Of a stretch of 64,000 nucleotides of DNA, positions 13,501-23,240 are shown piece after piece; the stretch's first letter is position 1, and every line of letters starts with the position of its first letter. The stretch is taken from NCBI GenBank assembly GCA_036172225.1, contig CM069924.1, forward strand, positions 37,811,926-37,875,925, given 5' to 3'. This DNA comes from Cryptocoryne crispatula var. balansae (taxonomy: Eukaryota; Streptophyta; Magnoliopsida; Alismatales; Araceae). The notes beneath the pieces were generated by a model. That model saw nothing but the letters and a program-made list of their open reading frames with translations, did no database searches and was not told the DNA's origin. The position numbers and the translations under genes are program-made.

Positions 13501-16500
13501 GAGTAGCAACAATTGTAGATAAATTGAAAGAAAGGAGATTGAGATGGATTGGACATATTAAACGTAGGCCTAAGGAAACTCTATTAAGAAAAGTGAAAAT
13601 TATTAAAATAAAAAACATAAAAGGACATGGTCACATGGTAGACAAAGGTTAACTTGGAGGAAAGTAATTCAACATGATTTAGATGATTTAAATATCTCTG
13701 AAGAGGTAACTCAAAATTGACATGAGTGGAGATAAAGAATCTATATGCCAACCTCAAGTAATTTGGGACAGCCTTGAGTTGAGTTGAGTTGTGGCATAAA
13801 CAATTGGTAGTACTAATAGAAACACTAGCAAGAGAAAATTGAGGTATTCTTGTCTCCTTTCTTTAACAAATGCTTTTGAAGGTATATTCTTTGTATCTTC
13901 TTTTTAACCTTAACATCTCTCACTTTCTTCGAGCTGATAAATTCTTGGTCATTGAATTGTTTATAGGGTTCCCAAGAAAATGGAAAAATAAAAAATATCA
14001 TGAAATTTTATTAATCCCGAGATGCCATTACAATTATTACACTTATATAATCCCACGAGACTAGCAGACATTTTCGGATTTGTATATTCTTGCTTTTCTT
14101 ATTGCTATAATGTTCAATAGCCAGTTTGCACTCCCCACCTTTCCAATCCTACTGCCACCCCTTGCCTCCTGCCACTCGCAGCTAGCTTTTATTGGTGTTG
14201 AAATCTATATTTATATTTGACTTGAAGTACAATGAGTTAGAAAAGTTAATGGTAATGGATTTTAAGAAATACAATGTTGTCTGTAAGTGCCATCGAGATT
14301 CACAGGCTTTTTTCTATAGTTTAATCATTTTTAGCGGTTTTTTGGTAGAACATGCTTATTTATATGAAAATGGACCTTTCCACTTATACTAAATCATCTG
14401 TTTTTTTTTGGGTTTTCACCCTGCTTTGGCATGAAAGTCTTTCAAACAAAATTTGACGCATCTTTAACTATATTTGCTATGTTTGTCATTCTCATCTATC
14501 CAAAATTATCTCAGTACATGGAAGCATTCTGCATTCTTACCGTTTTAAATTGCTATCTAAGCTACTAAATCTATGATGAAATATCTCAGGTGTATATTTT
14601 AACTGTGCTGAAAGGTCTTAGGCATCGGCTTGCGGCAGGTAATGCCCCTTTTGCTATTACAATTATATACCATACTATCCTGTTTCAATTCAAGTGCTGA
14701 CATGCATTACTAAATTACTAATTGAGGAGAAAAGGGGGAGTAACTCAAGGGCATTATCTGCACAGCTTCTAATTGAAGTACTTGTGCTTCGGTGACTTTC
14801 AGAAGCCATGTTCAGGAGAGATGCCGAAGGTTTTAGGTTTGCTGCCCATTCAAAAGAAACCACTTTTAGTCTCTCTTTTTTTTGCATTTGATGTGAAAAT
14901 TAGAAGTGGAAGGTGGTTTCCATCTAAATGCTTTTTCTTGGGCTTCTATTTGAAAGTTTTTTCTGAAGTACCATAACTTGATATGGCAACTTATTTCTTC
15001 TTGCACCTCTAACTACTTCCTGTGATCATGCATTGAGTAGTGTGATTTTGTTGGCTTGGGTTGAGACCAACAGCAATATCTTGGTTATTTGTCTGCCATG
15101 CATGGCTATCTGTTGCTAGCATGTGGATAACTTGATCAAGTTTGTTCCAGGATGCTATTTGATGTTATGGTTTGCAATACGTTTTTCTCCAGGTTCAAGA
15201 TTACCAAACATAACAATTTTGCTTCCCACCGAGAAAACAAGAATTCTATCAGTACGAGGAGAGAAAACAATCAATGTGGCTGGAAGGTAAGGAATATTTA
15301 TATTTTGTAACCTGTATAAAACATGTACATAATATCGTAGTACCTAATACAATATTCTCAGTATGATGGTTCACAAAGTTGTTTCCTGCATGAAATTAGA
15401 CCAAATTTTATTTAAAACCATAACATGCAATGGACAGAACACAGAAGAGTTATTTTTTTTTTCAGTAGACTTCTTGTAGTATTGCTTCTTTACCCAGGGT
15501 TAGGCTCTCTTTTCTCGGTGCCTCTTTAGAAATTTCTCGGCTGCCTTCCTTTTCATTTCCTTTTTTCTGTTTTGCTTCTACTTTTTAAACTCATTAATCA
15601 TGGCCTTCTCTGATGACCCTTAAAGAATGTAATCCAAGAAAGCCACTGTTGTGGAAGCAAGGAATTCTGAGTTGGGATCAGCCCGACCCTGATCCAAATC
15701 TAGATCGGATTGGTCAGACCTACCAATCCAAGAGAAGAAAAGCCAATCTGGAATCAACCCAAATAGGCTCTTCAAAAAACAGAAAATGATAAGAAAAACA
15801 TAAAAAATTACATAGTAAGGAGTGGTGACCGATTCTGGTCCAATCCAACCCCGATTGGCACCAGGAATGGGGAGGGGCAGCACTGCAACTGCCCCTATAT
15901 CTTTTCTGCCCTAATGGATGGTTGGACCAATATTGCTGATCCTTATCCGGTCCGATGGACCCAATACGATGGGTGGGGAAAGATGCAGGCAACAACACTA
16001 CCCCTCCATGGCCCAGATCGGCTGATCGCACCGGGGTTGACCTCGGATTGGCTTGGGATAGGCTGATACAGTATGTCCAACCTATTTGAGTTGAGCCCAA
16101 TCTTGGTGGAATATGGTTCGTGGAATCAGCTGATCTGGATCATGATCCCCAATTCAGATCTTGATTGGTGGCAGAAGCAGACCCTATTTGGGGGGAGGGG
16201 GGGGAGACCAATCCACCCCCAGATTTCCTGCTGGAATCTGCCAGAATAGCTCAAATCGGTCTGGATCAGGGTCGATTCAAGCTGAATCGGCCAATTCCAG
16301 CAATTCCCAGCCGGAATCTACTGCCACAGCATCCGCGGTAGTGCTGTGAGACCAGGAAGATGTGATCCAATAGGATCTGGATCTGGTGACTTCCTATTGG
16401 GTCTCCTAGACCCAGTATGTATTATCTTTCCCGCCCTCACGGCAGCGATGCTGGGCTGATTCTGGCCCAAAAAAGGTCGAATTGGAGGGAATCCAATTTA

Positions 16501-17249
16501 GCCCCCGATTTTGGGGTGTTTTGTTTTTTCTAGTTTTTTTAAGAACTGATTCAGACCGATTCCGGATTTATTTTTCTTCCATGGAATTGGGTGAGTTTGC
16601 CAGATTGCATTTGCACTGGCCAATCCAGTGGCCGAGTCCAATTTCTCTTTCCATGGGGGGGAATTAATGCCAGGATCAGGCTCCCCTGGATTGGAAAAGC
16701 CAATCTTTCAAACCATGTGTTGAAATAACTAGGGAGAATGACTGGCTGTATTGAACAGAATAGCAAAATCATATTGAACGAGAAATAACAATAAACTGGT
16801 AAATAATCTAGAAGCCAAAGTAAAATAATAATACCCTACCTTCAACTTAATTCGCAGTAGTGGTTGGACCCTGAGAAGCCAAAATCTCAAGTTTTCGTGA
16901 TTACACTTATCTTCCATGTTATGCAGCCACAATATATGAAGTCCCACTGCCAACTGTTGATACAAGACATGATTGTATTGTATCCTCAAAATGGTTTCGT
17001 TGATGCAGGATTGGGCAAGCTGTGGGATCATTACTTAGGAGACTTGGATTGCCATATCAAGGAGATGAATCATATGGCAAAATAAGAATAAATGGCCTTT
17101 CTTTAAGAAGGTGGTTTAAGCCAAAGATAAGTATTCCATCTTTTGGCTGGAAATCTACTTCTCCAACCTCATCACAAGCACGCCTAGGCAAAGGTATTAG
17201 TGAACAGCAGCGCAACATTCGCAACAACAATAATCTATCACTTGAGTAG
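3368..17249 (+). CDS. MRL1: MRL1-type chloroplast pentatricopeptide repeat protein, 3' exons (partial)
   Basis: Five exons can be joined: 3368-3599, 3671-3763, 14590-14638, 15193-15286 and 17009-17249. All introns are GT-AG, the phases agree, and the total of 709 nt (one leading nucleotide plus 236 codons) encodes 235 residues ending in TAG at 17247-17249. The translation begins ASLAITVYRETIAAG and includes FAEYDPRSFSILE, VYILTVLKGLRHRLAAG, GEKTINVAGR, LLRRLGLPYQGDES and GKGISEQQRNIR. I recognise this as the conserved C-terminal region that follows the PPR array in MRL1. In Arabidopsis and Chlamydomonas, MRL1 stabilises or processes the rbcL transcript in the chloroplast. The N-terminal transit peptide and the PPR motifs are encoded left of the window. 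Intron 3764-14589 (10.8 kb) is swollen by an LTR and a LINE. All exons are intact, so the gene looks functional. Exon borders are inferred from splice consensus and phase, not from transcripts. Confidence 0.88.
3764..6240. other. Left part of the 10.8-kb MRL1 intron
   Basis: AT-rich intron sequence with no convincing gene. A stretch at 4700-5160 carries faint reverse-strand similarity to LINE tails ('alhWaiW'-like), too weak to annotate. The ORFs at 4505-4699 and 5176-5591 have no recognisable domains and unremarkable codon use. Confidence 0.6.
7485..7522. repeat. (GA)19 microsatellite
   Basis: About 19 uninterrupted GA dinucleotides in the GA-rich zone of LTR copy B, just after the position expected for transcription start in the LTR. 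Confidence 0.95.
8981..9540 (+). repeat. Two-unit tandem duplication of about 261 bp in LTR copy B
   Basis: The unit begins 'tgggctggttttcattg' at 8981 and again 'tgggccggttctcattg' at 9242. Both continue with 'gatgtag', 'cttaaactacaaa', 'ctcatttgatc' and 'agatcttatga' or 'aaatcttatga'. The units are diverged, so this is an old duplication. The ORFs in it (9080-9643) are shadows. Confidence 0.8.
9587..10191. mobile_element. hAT-type MITE, family 'CATAGTTGTCAAGGTG'
   Basis: The 605-bp element starts CATAGTTGTCAAGGTG and ends CACCTTGACAACTATG, a perfect 16-bp terminal inverted repeat. It is flanked by an exact 8-bp direct repeat, caatcaat, at 9579-9586 and 10192-10199. Eight-bp duplications and CA...TG ends are hAT hallmarks. 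The interior is AT-rich with no coding capacity, and both sub-ends carry 'aggcg/cgcct'-type words. It is nested within LTR copy B, so it is younger than that LTR. A relative lies at 37451-38064. Confidence 0.9.
11440..13795 (+). pseudogene. Decayed non-LTR retrotransposon (RTE-like LINE) in an MRL1 intron
   Basis: Fragments in three frames follow the order of a plant LINE polyprotein. At 11510-11690 there is an endonuclease end (hlitFKNG, QINFIFIRKS, CKDCK). A linker lies at 11880-12180 (ETWWHNEEVQ, KNNRYLYKK, RYIKDKE). Reverse transcriptase blocks follow at 12680-13072, including MLFIDSKNAYYKVPRE and a degenerate 'LHQesAIS.yiFvLVMDELT'. The C-terminal 'MLYGSECWTTKGNH' and 'RLRWIGHIKRRPKE' lie at 13355-13580. 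The 3' end carries 'gccaacctcaagtaatttgggacagcc' and gttga repeats, typical of plant RTE tails. The catalytic 'FADD' box is missing and stops are many, so it is dead. It is intronic and in the same orientation as MRL1. The RTE clade is assigned from memory of family motifs. Confidence 0.85.
13796..14589. other. Right end of the 10.8-kb MRL1 intron
   Basis: AT-rich, with a T-rich tract before the acceptor 'atatctcag' at 14581-14589. No coding sequence recognised. Confidence 0.6.
15620..16700. repeat. GATC/GATTGG-rich dispersed repeat in the last MRL1 intron
   Basis: This segment is GC-richer than its surroundings and dense in words such as 'gatcgg', 'gattgg' and 'ggatcagg' on both strands. 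Similar text recurs at 36100-36490, 50160-50600, 60500-60900 and 63000-63880. I could not find inverted ends or a target duplication here. The ORFs inside (15620-16667) shift with the repeat and look non-coding. It is probably a degenerate member of the family delimited at 60496-60902, or a relative. Confidence 0.45.
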
Positions 17250-19104
17250 TCTGGAGGCTCGTTTCCTTTCCTTTCATATTTATCCACGTAAGTTGTCGGT
17301 GTATGTAGTGGAAGAGCTCCTGTTGCATTGTTTGTGCTTACGCAATTTGTTTAAGAACTTGGGAAGCTTCATGAGAGTGGATCATTGTTCTTCATCGATG
17401 AATTTTCATCATGTAATTCTCATATATGAAGTACAGGAGCTGGATTTCGGTAGCACCCGCGATTGGCTACTCCATCTATTGAGTCCTTTCTAAAGATCAT
17501 GTTGTACCACGTGTTCACATCGTCATTCCTATGTTAGTGCCTAAAATGATGAATTCCACAACTTGATCTATACAAGTGTCACAACCATCTTGCATTAACT
17601 GCATCTGTGCACTCGGCAGCGTGGCGTCTGTAACTTTTAGCATGAGTACATGGCTACCCGTCGCTGATTTATTCGAGACAGTAATGAATTCCATCTAATT
17701 TAAGCACGCAGGATCATTCCTTTGACCTAGGATACTCAGTGAGAGACAACAGCCTCGCTGCAGTCTTAGAGCTGAGGCCCTTGTCCTCTTTCCGCTCTAT
17801 TTTCATTCTCATGAGGAATACACATGCGCATTCACTTTTTCGTTAGATCAGAGTCGTGTCTTTTTCAATGGTGTGGTAACGTAGGGACTAGGGAGTATAA
17901 ATTATATGTTTGGACTTCTTGCTTGAAAAACTAGAGATTTATTCCCAACTTGTTTTCTAAAGGACAAGTGGATGTTGGTAACGTTGGTATACTACAAGGT
18001 AACCTTTACCTTGTACTTTTTCACTAATTTTGAAGTCTAATAGGGGAAGCTGATCGCAAGTATCGCTTATTACCAAATAAGGATGCTTTTGGTGGCTACT
18101 CCCATGGGTCTGCCTATCACCCTTTGATGTCTTGGTTGAATACTCGTCAAGCTGTCAATTTGTTAAGCGTACCAAATTTTACTTGCATTTTGAGGCTTCC
18201 TGTATTCAGTTGATGATTATATTAATCAAGATAAGTTGGGTTGCAACAGGAGTGAAGCAGCTCAACCCAACTCGGTTGGACCTGAGTCACAACTCGGATT
18301 TGACCAGACTCTATAAAAATATAAAATTCATAAAAATTTAAATATATTGTAAAAAGAGGTTTATAAAATTTAAGATTATGACAAAATTTATTCATAACAA
18401 TGAAAATCTTACATTTCATTGTTATTTTACATAATTTATATATTCTCTTCAAGATATTTAGTAAGAGTATATGATGTTAAAGTGTATCCATGTTTATTGT
18501 ATTCGTCACTTACTCAATGTTGTAGTATATATCTCTAGATCTGTAGGCTTTCATGAACTAACGGTGATTCATTCATTTTTGAATGCTCTTGTTGCTATAC
18601 TTTGAAGTCAAATCGAACTCAAATATTCTACTTTGATGTGTCTTTTCATCTCTCCTCCATCGTTTCTTAACAAAATATGGCTAGTATTACAATTAAGAAG
18701 TTATGAAATAAGAAATCAAGAATTTTGAAGTGCTTTAAAGAGAGAGTGTGTGTTCTTAGAGTGAGAAAATGTGAGAGAATGAGGGGTGTGGAGATCTTAG
18801 GAGGCCCCTTGGGGGTCTTTGATGGCGAGCCTGCGCCTAATCACTCGGCTAGCCAATAACAACCAGGTTGTCTAGCTGGGTAGGGTTCTTCGGGTCATGA
18901 CCCATTTCGACTGGGTCAGGTCAGGTCGTGCTACTTGCTCTCAACTTGGCTTTCATAATATTATTCGTAGTTCTTGTCATTAACCCTCATCATTGTTGGG
19001 GAAGTGAAACTAGATGGTTTATGACAAGAAATATTTTTTCTAGATATAAATATATTATTATATACACATTTGGTCGTATTTGGTCATATCATATATTTCA
19101 ATCA
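17250..19104. other. MRL1 3' flank and spacer
   Basis: The MRL1 3' UTR probably occupies the first few hundred bases after TAG, since 17250-17700 is less AT-rich than the DNA beyond it. No single poly(A) signal stands out. The remainder is AT-rich spacer without recognisable genes. Confidence 0.5.
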
Positions 19105-19580
19105 TGTCGAACCTGTTACTAACTCACGAAATATGTTACTAATTCTCTTGTATTATTCTATTATTAAGCTACGCAATATGTTACTAACCTGTTACGTCGG
19201 TAAACGAAATAGTTGAATTAACCCGTCACTAACCTATGTAATATGTTACTAACCCCCGTACTTTATTACTAACCCTTTAGATTTCTCCGTTACTAATGCA
19301 CGCAATATGTTTCTACACCCCTGGTTCCCAAAATGAACCAGTTGGAATAATTCGTTACCAACCCACGTAATATGTTACTAACCAATGCAATATATTTTTA
19401 ACCCCCTGGATTATCTCATTGCTAACCTTCGTAATATATTACTAATCTACTACATTCACAAAATGAACCTGCGTGATATGTTACTAATCCCTATAATATA
19501 TTATTGCTCTCAAATTTTTTCATTACTATCCCGTGCGGCATATTATTAACACGTGCAATATCCATAATAGGTTACTAAAA
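19105..19580. repeat. Degenerate minisatellite built on 'cgYaatatgttactaac'
   Basis: At least ten imperfect repeats of a 16-20 nt motif, spaced irregularly, for example 'cacgaaatatgttactaa' (19124), 'tacgcaatatgttactaac' (19170), 'tatgtaatatgttactaac' (19233) and 'cacgtaatatgttactaac' (19364). A stray unit lies near 19950. There is no flanking structure, and the unit spacing varies too much for a CRISPR or a simple satellite. Confidence 0.8.
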
Positions 19581-20869
19581 TAAATATACATGACAAAAAT
19601 GTGAAAAATACCTTCATGCAACAAAAAATGGTGATAAAATTCTCCAGACCACCAAAAAATGGTGAAAAATCATCCTAGCCATTTTTCAAATTTTAATAAT
19701 TATTTGAAATCAAAAAATAATCTAATTATTTGTGAAGATGAAGAATCTTTTTTTTAACGAACTGAGTTAATTTTTTATTCTAATCACTTAAAAATATGAA
19801 AAATGTCTAGGTTTTAGATAAATATGAAAAATACTTTTTAACAAACTGGCTTTCATGTTTTATTCTAGCCAAGTTAATAATTGCTCTAGGCTATAGAAAA
19901 TCAAGAAATGCGATTTCGTCCACAAAATATTATTTTCCTGTTATTTACTAAACTGCATAGTATGTGACTAACACCAGCTAAAAATTCTCCATACAATAAA
20001 AGTAGTGAAAATTCATGCAAATCATAAAAATTCTAATAATTCCTTCAGACCACAAAAAATGGTGGAAATGTCTACATCCAACTTAAAAAAAAATTGAAGT
20101 TATAAAAGATCATGAACAATTCTCCATGTACTATTTTGGCAAATATTTCCATCTCACTCAATGACCTCTCTAGGTGCTCCCACAGCATGGTCGCCTCCAA
20201 TATGTCAAACATCATCGAGAAGTGGAAGGGGGCTTTCCTGAACCACATCACAAAGAAGGGGGTGCTAAACACTTCACTCATGACACTGTGTGTGAAGACA
20301 TCCAACTTCATCCTCCTTATGTTTTTCAGCACCATGTTCCTTGGATTGTCCACAATGATGGTCCAAAATCTAACTAGGTTGAGCTTAGGTCGCGACCTAG
20401 ATCTCAACCTGGCATTCCATGGTTCAAGGTCTACCTACTATTTTGAAGAAAAATTAGAACAATCAATCTCTACTAATAGATGACAATGTTAGAAGACAAC
20501 GGTGCTGGAAGACAATGACATCAGAGGAAGGCAACATTGGAGGAAGAAGATGGAAGAATATTTTCTCTATGGTTCTAATTATGTCAAATGGAGCCATGGC
20601 GGAGGAAAACTGTTTTGGAGGAATAAGAAGAATGTAGTTGTGTTGAATGTCTTGGAGCATTCCGAGCTTCTTCAACAACAAAGTGAGTAGCTCCTCAATG
20701 CAAAATTCTTCTTCTTTTCACCTATTGCTCAATCAAAATACTTCTGGCAGGCCTGTCAAATCACCTAAATGATGACATAATATGTTAGTGCATCTCCATC
20801 CAATGTCGTTAACTATGAGCATTCACCATTAGGCATCCATCAACCTTATACAAATGCGTTGATCTGACA
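19581..20869. other. Unassigned spacer
   Basis: AT-rich left part with three copies of a short hairpin word ('accacaaaaaatggtg'-like at about 19624, 19651 and 20051). The overlapping ORFs on both strands at 20072-20483 show no domain that I recognise. Given their position beside a reverse-strand copia gag, they may be leftover internal sequence of that element. Confidence 0.4.
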
Positions 20870-21640
20870 TCAATGTGGCATTCTTAGATTAGAGACTATG
20901 GGAATTCCCTTTCCAGTTTGAAGCAATCTGAACTCCCCTTGTTGCCCCTCCCATGCCCAATATACTCTCCCAACCACCTCCTTCATCAAAAAACCCCTCC
21001 CCCTGTCAACCTTTATGGACATTTGAGTCACATCTTGTAAAAAAGGAGAGTAAGCTTTGAAAATAGGTGTTAGTGGTTCCATAAGTATTTGGCTACTAAC
21101 AGCTCCATAAGCATCACTTAATCTGATTAAAAATTGTATTGATTTGCTTTTGTCATTGATATTTTCATTAAAAGGTTCTGATGCATCTAATTGAGCTAAT
21201 TCAGTCCACAATGACTTTATGGTGTTAAAATACTTGCGACAAAATCAAAACCTTGTCTTATTGTCTCAATTGCTCTCTCAAGTCTATATATTCATGGACC
21301 ATCAGTTGGAGAGAATCTCTCCTTAAGATATGTTCACATTTCATATACGGTATCATAGTAGATAACAGAGGATGCAATATCTTTGTGGATTGAGTTTAAT
21401 AACCAGCAAAAAATCATGTTATCAACATGCTCCTAGTATGTATAACAAGGGTCTTCAAAATTAGGTTTCAGAATATTCTAATTCACAAAATAGAACTTAT
21501 TATTCACAGAGAGAGCTATTGTCATTGCTCTTTGCCATGTTATAAAATCCTCTCGGTTAAGTAGATCGAAGGCTAAAATAGTCCTTGGACTATTTCAAGC
21601 ATCAAGATAGTTTGGATTCTGTAATTCAATGTTATGACCT
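20870..21640 (-). pseudogene. Ty1-copia gag relic (UBN2-like)
   Basis: The reverse strand reads in order LLNGENFITWQRAMTIALSV (21560-21500), a block like 'NSIHKDIASSVIYYDT' (21400-21340), 'LKERFSP' (about 21310), and an open stretch of 113 codons (21211-20870) with LWTELAQLDASEPF and FLIRLSDAYGAVSSQILMEPL. The motif order is that of copia gag proteins. In-frame stops and at least one frame change in the N-terminal half show it is defunct. No complete pol follows in this orientation. Confidence 0.82.
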
Positions 21641-22159
21641 AAAAAAATCACCTCCAAAGACACCAGCAGAAGGTGGCTGATGATCCATCCATTGCTCCTT
21701 TATCCTCTCCTACTATGACACAAGTAGAATTAGAAGATTGCTCGAGTTGACAAAGGCAAGCTATCATTGAAGATTACCTTAGCTGAAGAAGAGCAGCACA
21801 TGAAGATCTTCTTGGAGTTGGAAAAACATTTGTAACAGTACTATATGCAGGAAAAAGAAGGATGGAGAAAATGTCATAGATAACTTGTCATGCACACACT
21901 CTACTTGTATTTATGTGTGGCAATTATACCAATGGTTAATATAAAAAATGTCATGTACATTTTCCCAATTATTATATACATAAGAAGGTATGAAAATACA
22001 AATATGAAAGAAATTAATTACAAAAATGCCCTTGCATAAATGAATTTAACAAAGGAGGGAGACACTTTATGGAGGGGGGACTCATCGTGGACTTGTGGGG
22101 GTGGCATTGCAATGAAGGGAGACTATGTAGTTAGTCTAATGAGCATGTACATGGAATTA
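21641..22159. other. Spacer between copia fragments
   Basis: No coding region recognised. It includes purine-rich sequence and a junction between a reverse-strand and a forward-strand copia fragment, so one or more rearrangement or nested-insertion breakpoints lie here. Confidence 0.5.
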
Positions 22160-22660
22160 CCTACAAATTCACATTAGGTTGTTGCTAAGAGAATTCTAAT
22201 GTATGTCAAAAGCTTAGTTGGGCATGATCTGTTTTATCCCTATGGAAAAGAAGCAAAGTTAGTTGGCTATTTAGATAGTGACTAGGTGGTGATCTTGATG
22301 AGACGAAGAGCACCATTGGTTATATTTTTTACTTTGATCCTACATTTTTTCTTAGAGTTCAAAAAAGCAGAGTATTATGGCACTGTCAACATGTGAAGTA
22401 GAATATATTGCATCTTCGTCTACTGTGAGTGAAATTTTGTGGCTCAAAAATCTACTCAAAGAGCCACATCATTCATAAATTGAACCCATAAGTATTTATG
22501 TTGATAACATATCTACTATTAAGTTGTCGAAGAATCTAATAGAGCATGTCGAAGCAAGTACATTGGATTTCATTATCTCAAAGAACATGTGATAAAGAAG
22601 AATATGCATGGCTGATTTACTCCAACACCATAGAATAAGTGGCTAAGAGAGAAGTGAGGT
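22160..22660 (+). pseudogene. Ty1-copia RNase H / pol C-terminus relic
   Basis: Forward-strand fragments 'KRILMYVKSLVGHDLFY', 'LVGYLDSD', 'DETKSTIGYIFYF', 'KQSIMALSTCEVEYIASSST', 'EILWLKNLL' and 'YVDNISTIKLSKN' follow the order of the copia RNase H domain at the pol C-terminus. Several stops, including one right after YLDSD, and small indels make it non-functional. It leads directly into LTR-like sequence at 22660. Confidence 0.87.
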
Positions 22661-22960
22661 GATACATGAGTTTCTAAAGGCTTTAAGAAGGGAGTTTAGA
22701 AGAGCATTATGTGAGAACTTTCTATGGGCTTTATGAAAGGGAGTTACATAGCCCATTAACCCATTGGGGTTACCATGGGGAGATGCCTATATAAGGAGGC
22801 TCATTCTCATCTCATTGTACACACTTTGCAAGTATCTTCTTAAGAGAGTATTGATTTGTGTTTCATTCGTTTTCTTGTGTGATTTGATTGAATTATTAGT
22901 CTTCTTTAATTCTATCTATTTTTTTATTACTCCTTGATCTAATGTGGTCTAGAGCCAAGC
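22661..22960 (+). mobile_element. Copia LTR remnant with tRNA-Met-type primer site
   Basis: Sequence after the pol end contains a TATA box in 'gcctatataaggagg' (about 22786), a T-rich region, and then 'tggtctagagcca' at 22945-22957. The last closely resembles the TGGTATCAGAGCC primer-binding site that follows copia 5' LTRs. A pol end, then an LTR, then a primer site is the arrangement left by tandem elements sharing an LTR. LTR borders are approximate. Confidence 0.6.
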
Positions 22961-22979
22961 TTCCTAAGTACCCTTTTTA

Positions 22980-23240
22980 TTCTTAATAAGATGATGGAGG
23001 AGCAGATGCAACATTAGTAGTAGGGAGGAAAGTTGTTTCATTAGTGTTACTCATTTGTTGTGTCATCAATGTTTCGTGTGTTGTAAGGTAAGATGTGCGA
23101 GAATATCTATCATGATACCGAAGATGAATGCCTCTTAGCTTGGTCCTAATCTTGAAAGGACAATAATGACCAAGTCATCTTCATCTGTAGGATAACCAAT
23201 CGATGATAGTTCAGTCATCAAGTTAGAAGATCATCTCGCT
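22980..23240 (-). pseudogene. Second copia gag fragment
   Basis: The reverse strand at 23225-23060 reads approximately 'LDELSSIGYPTDEDDLVIIVLSRLGP', the central region of copia gag proteins ('sdEDLv..iL.gLg.e'). It is degraded and lies in the opposite orientation to the adjacent pol relic, so it derives from a different insertion. Confidence 0.55.

Noticed and set aside
19105..19580. Regularly repeated motif considered as a CRISPR array
   Set aside because: Repeats are imperfect and the spacing is irregular, there are no cas genes, and the DNA is plant nuclear.
20072..20483. Overlapping 111- and 123-codon ORFs on opposite strands
   Set aside because: No recognisable domain in either frame. 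Likely residual retroelement sequence.
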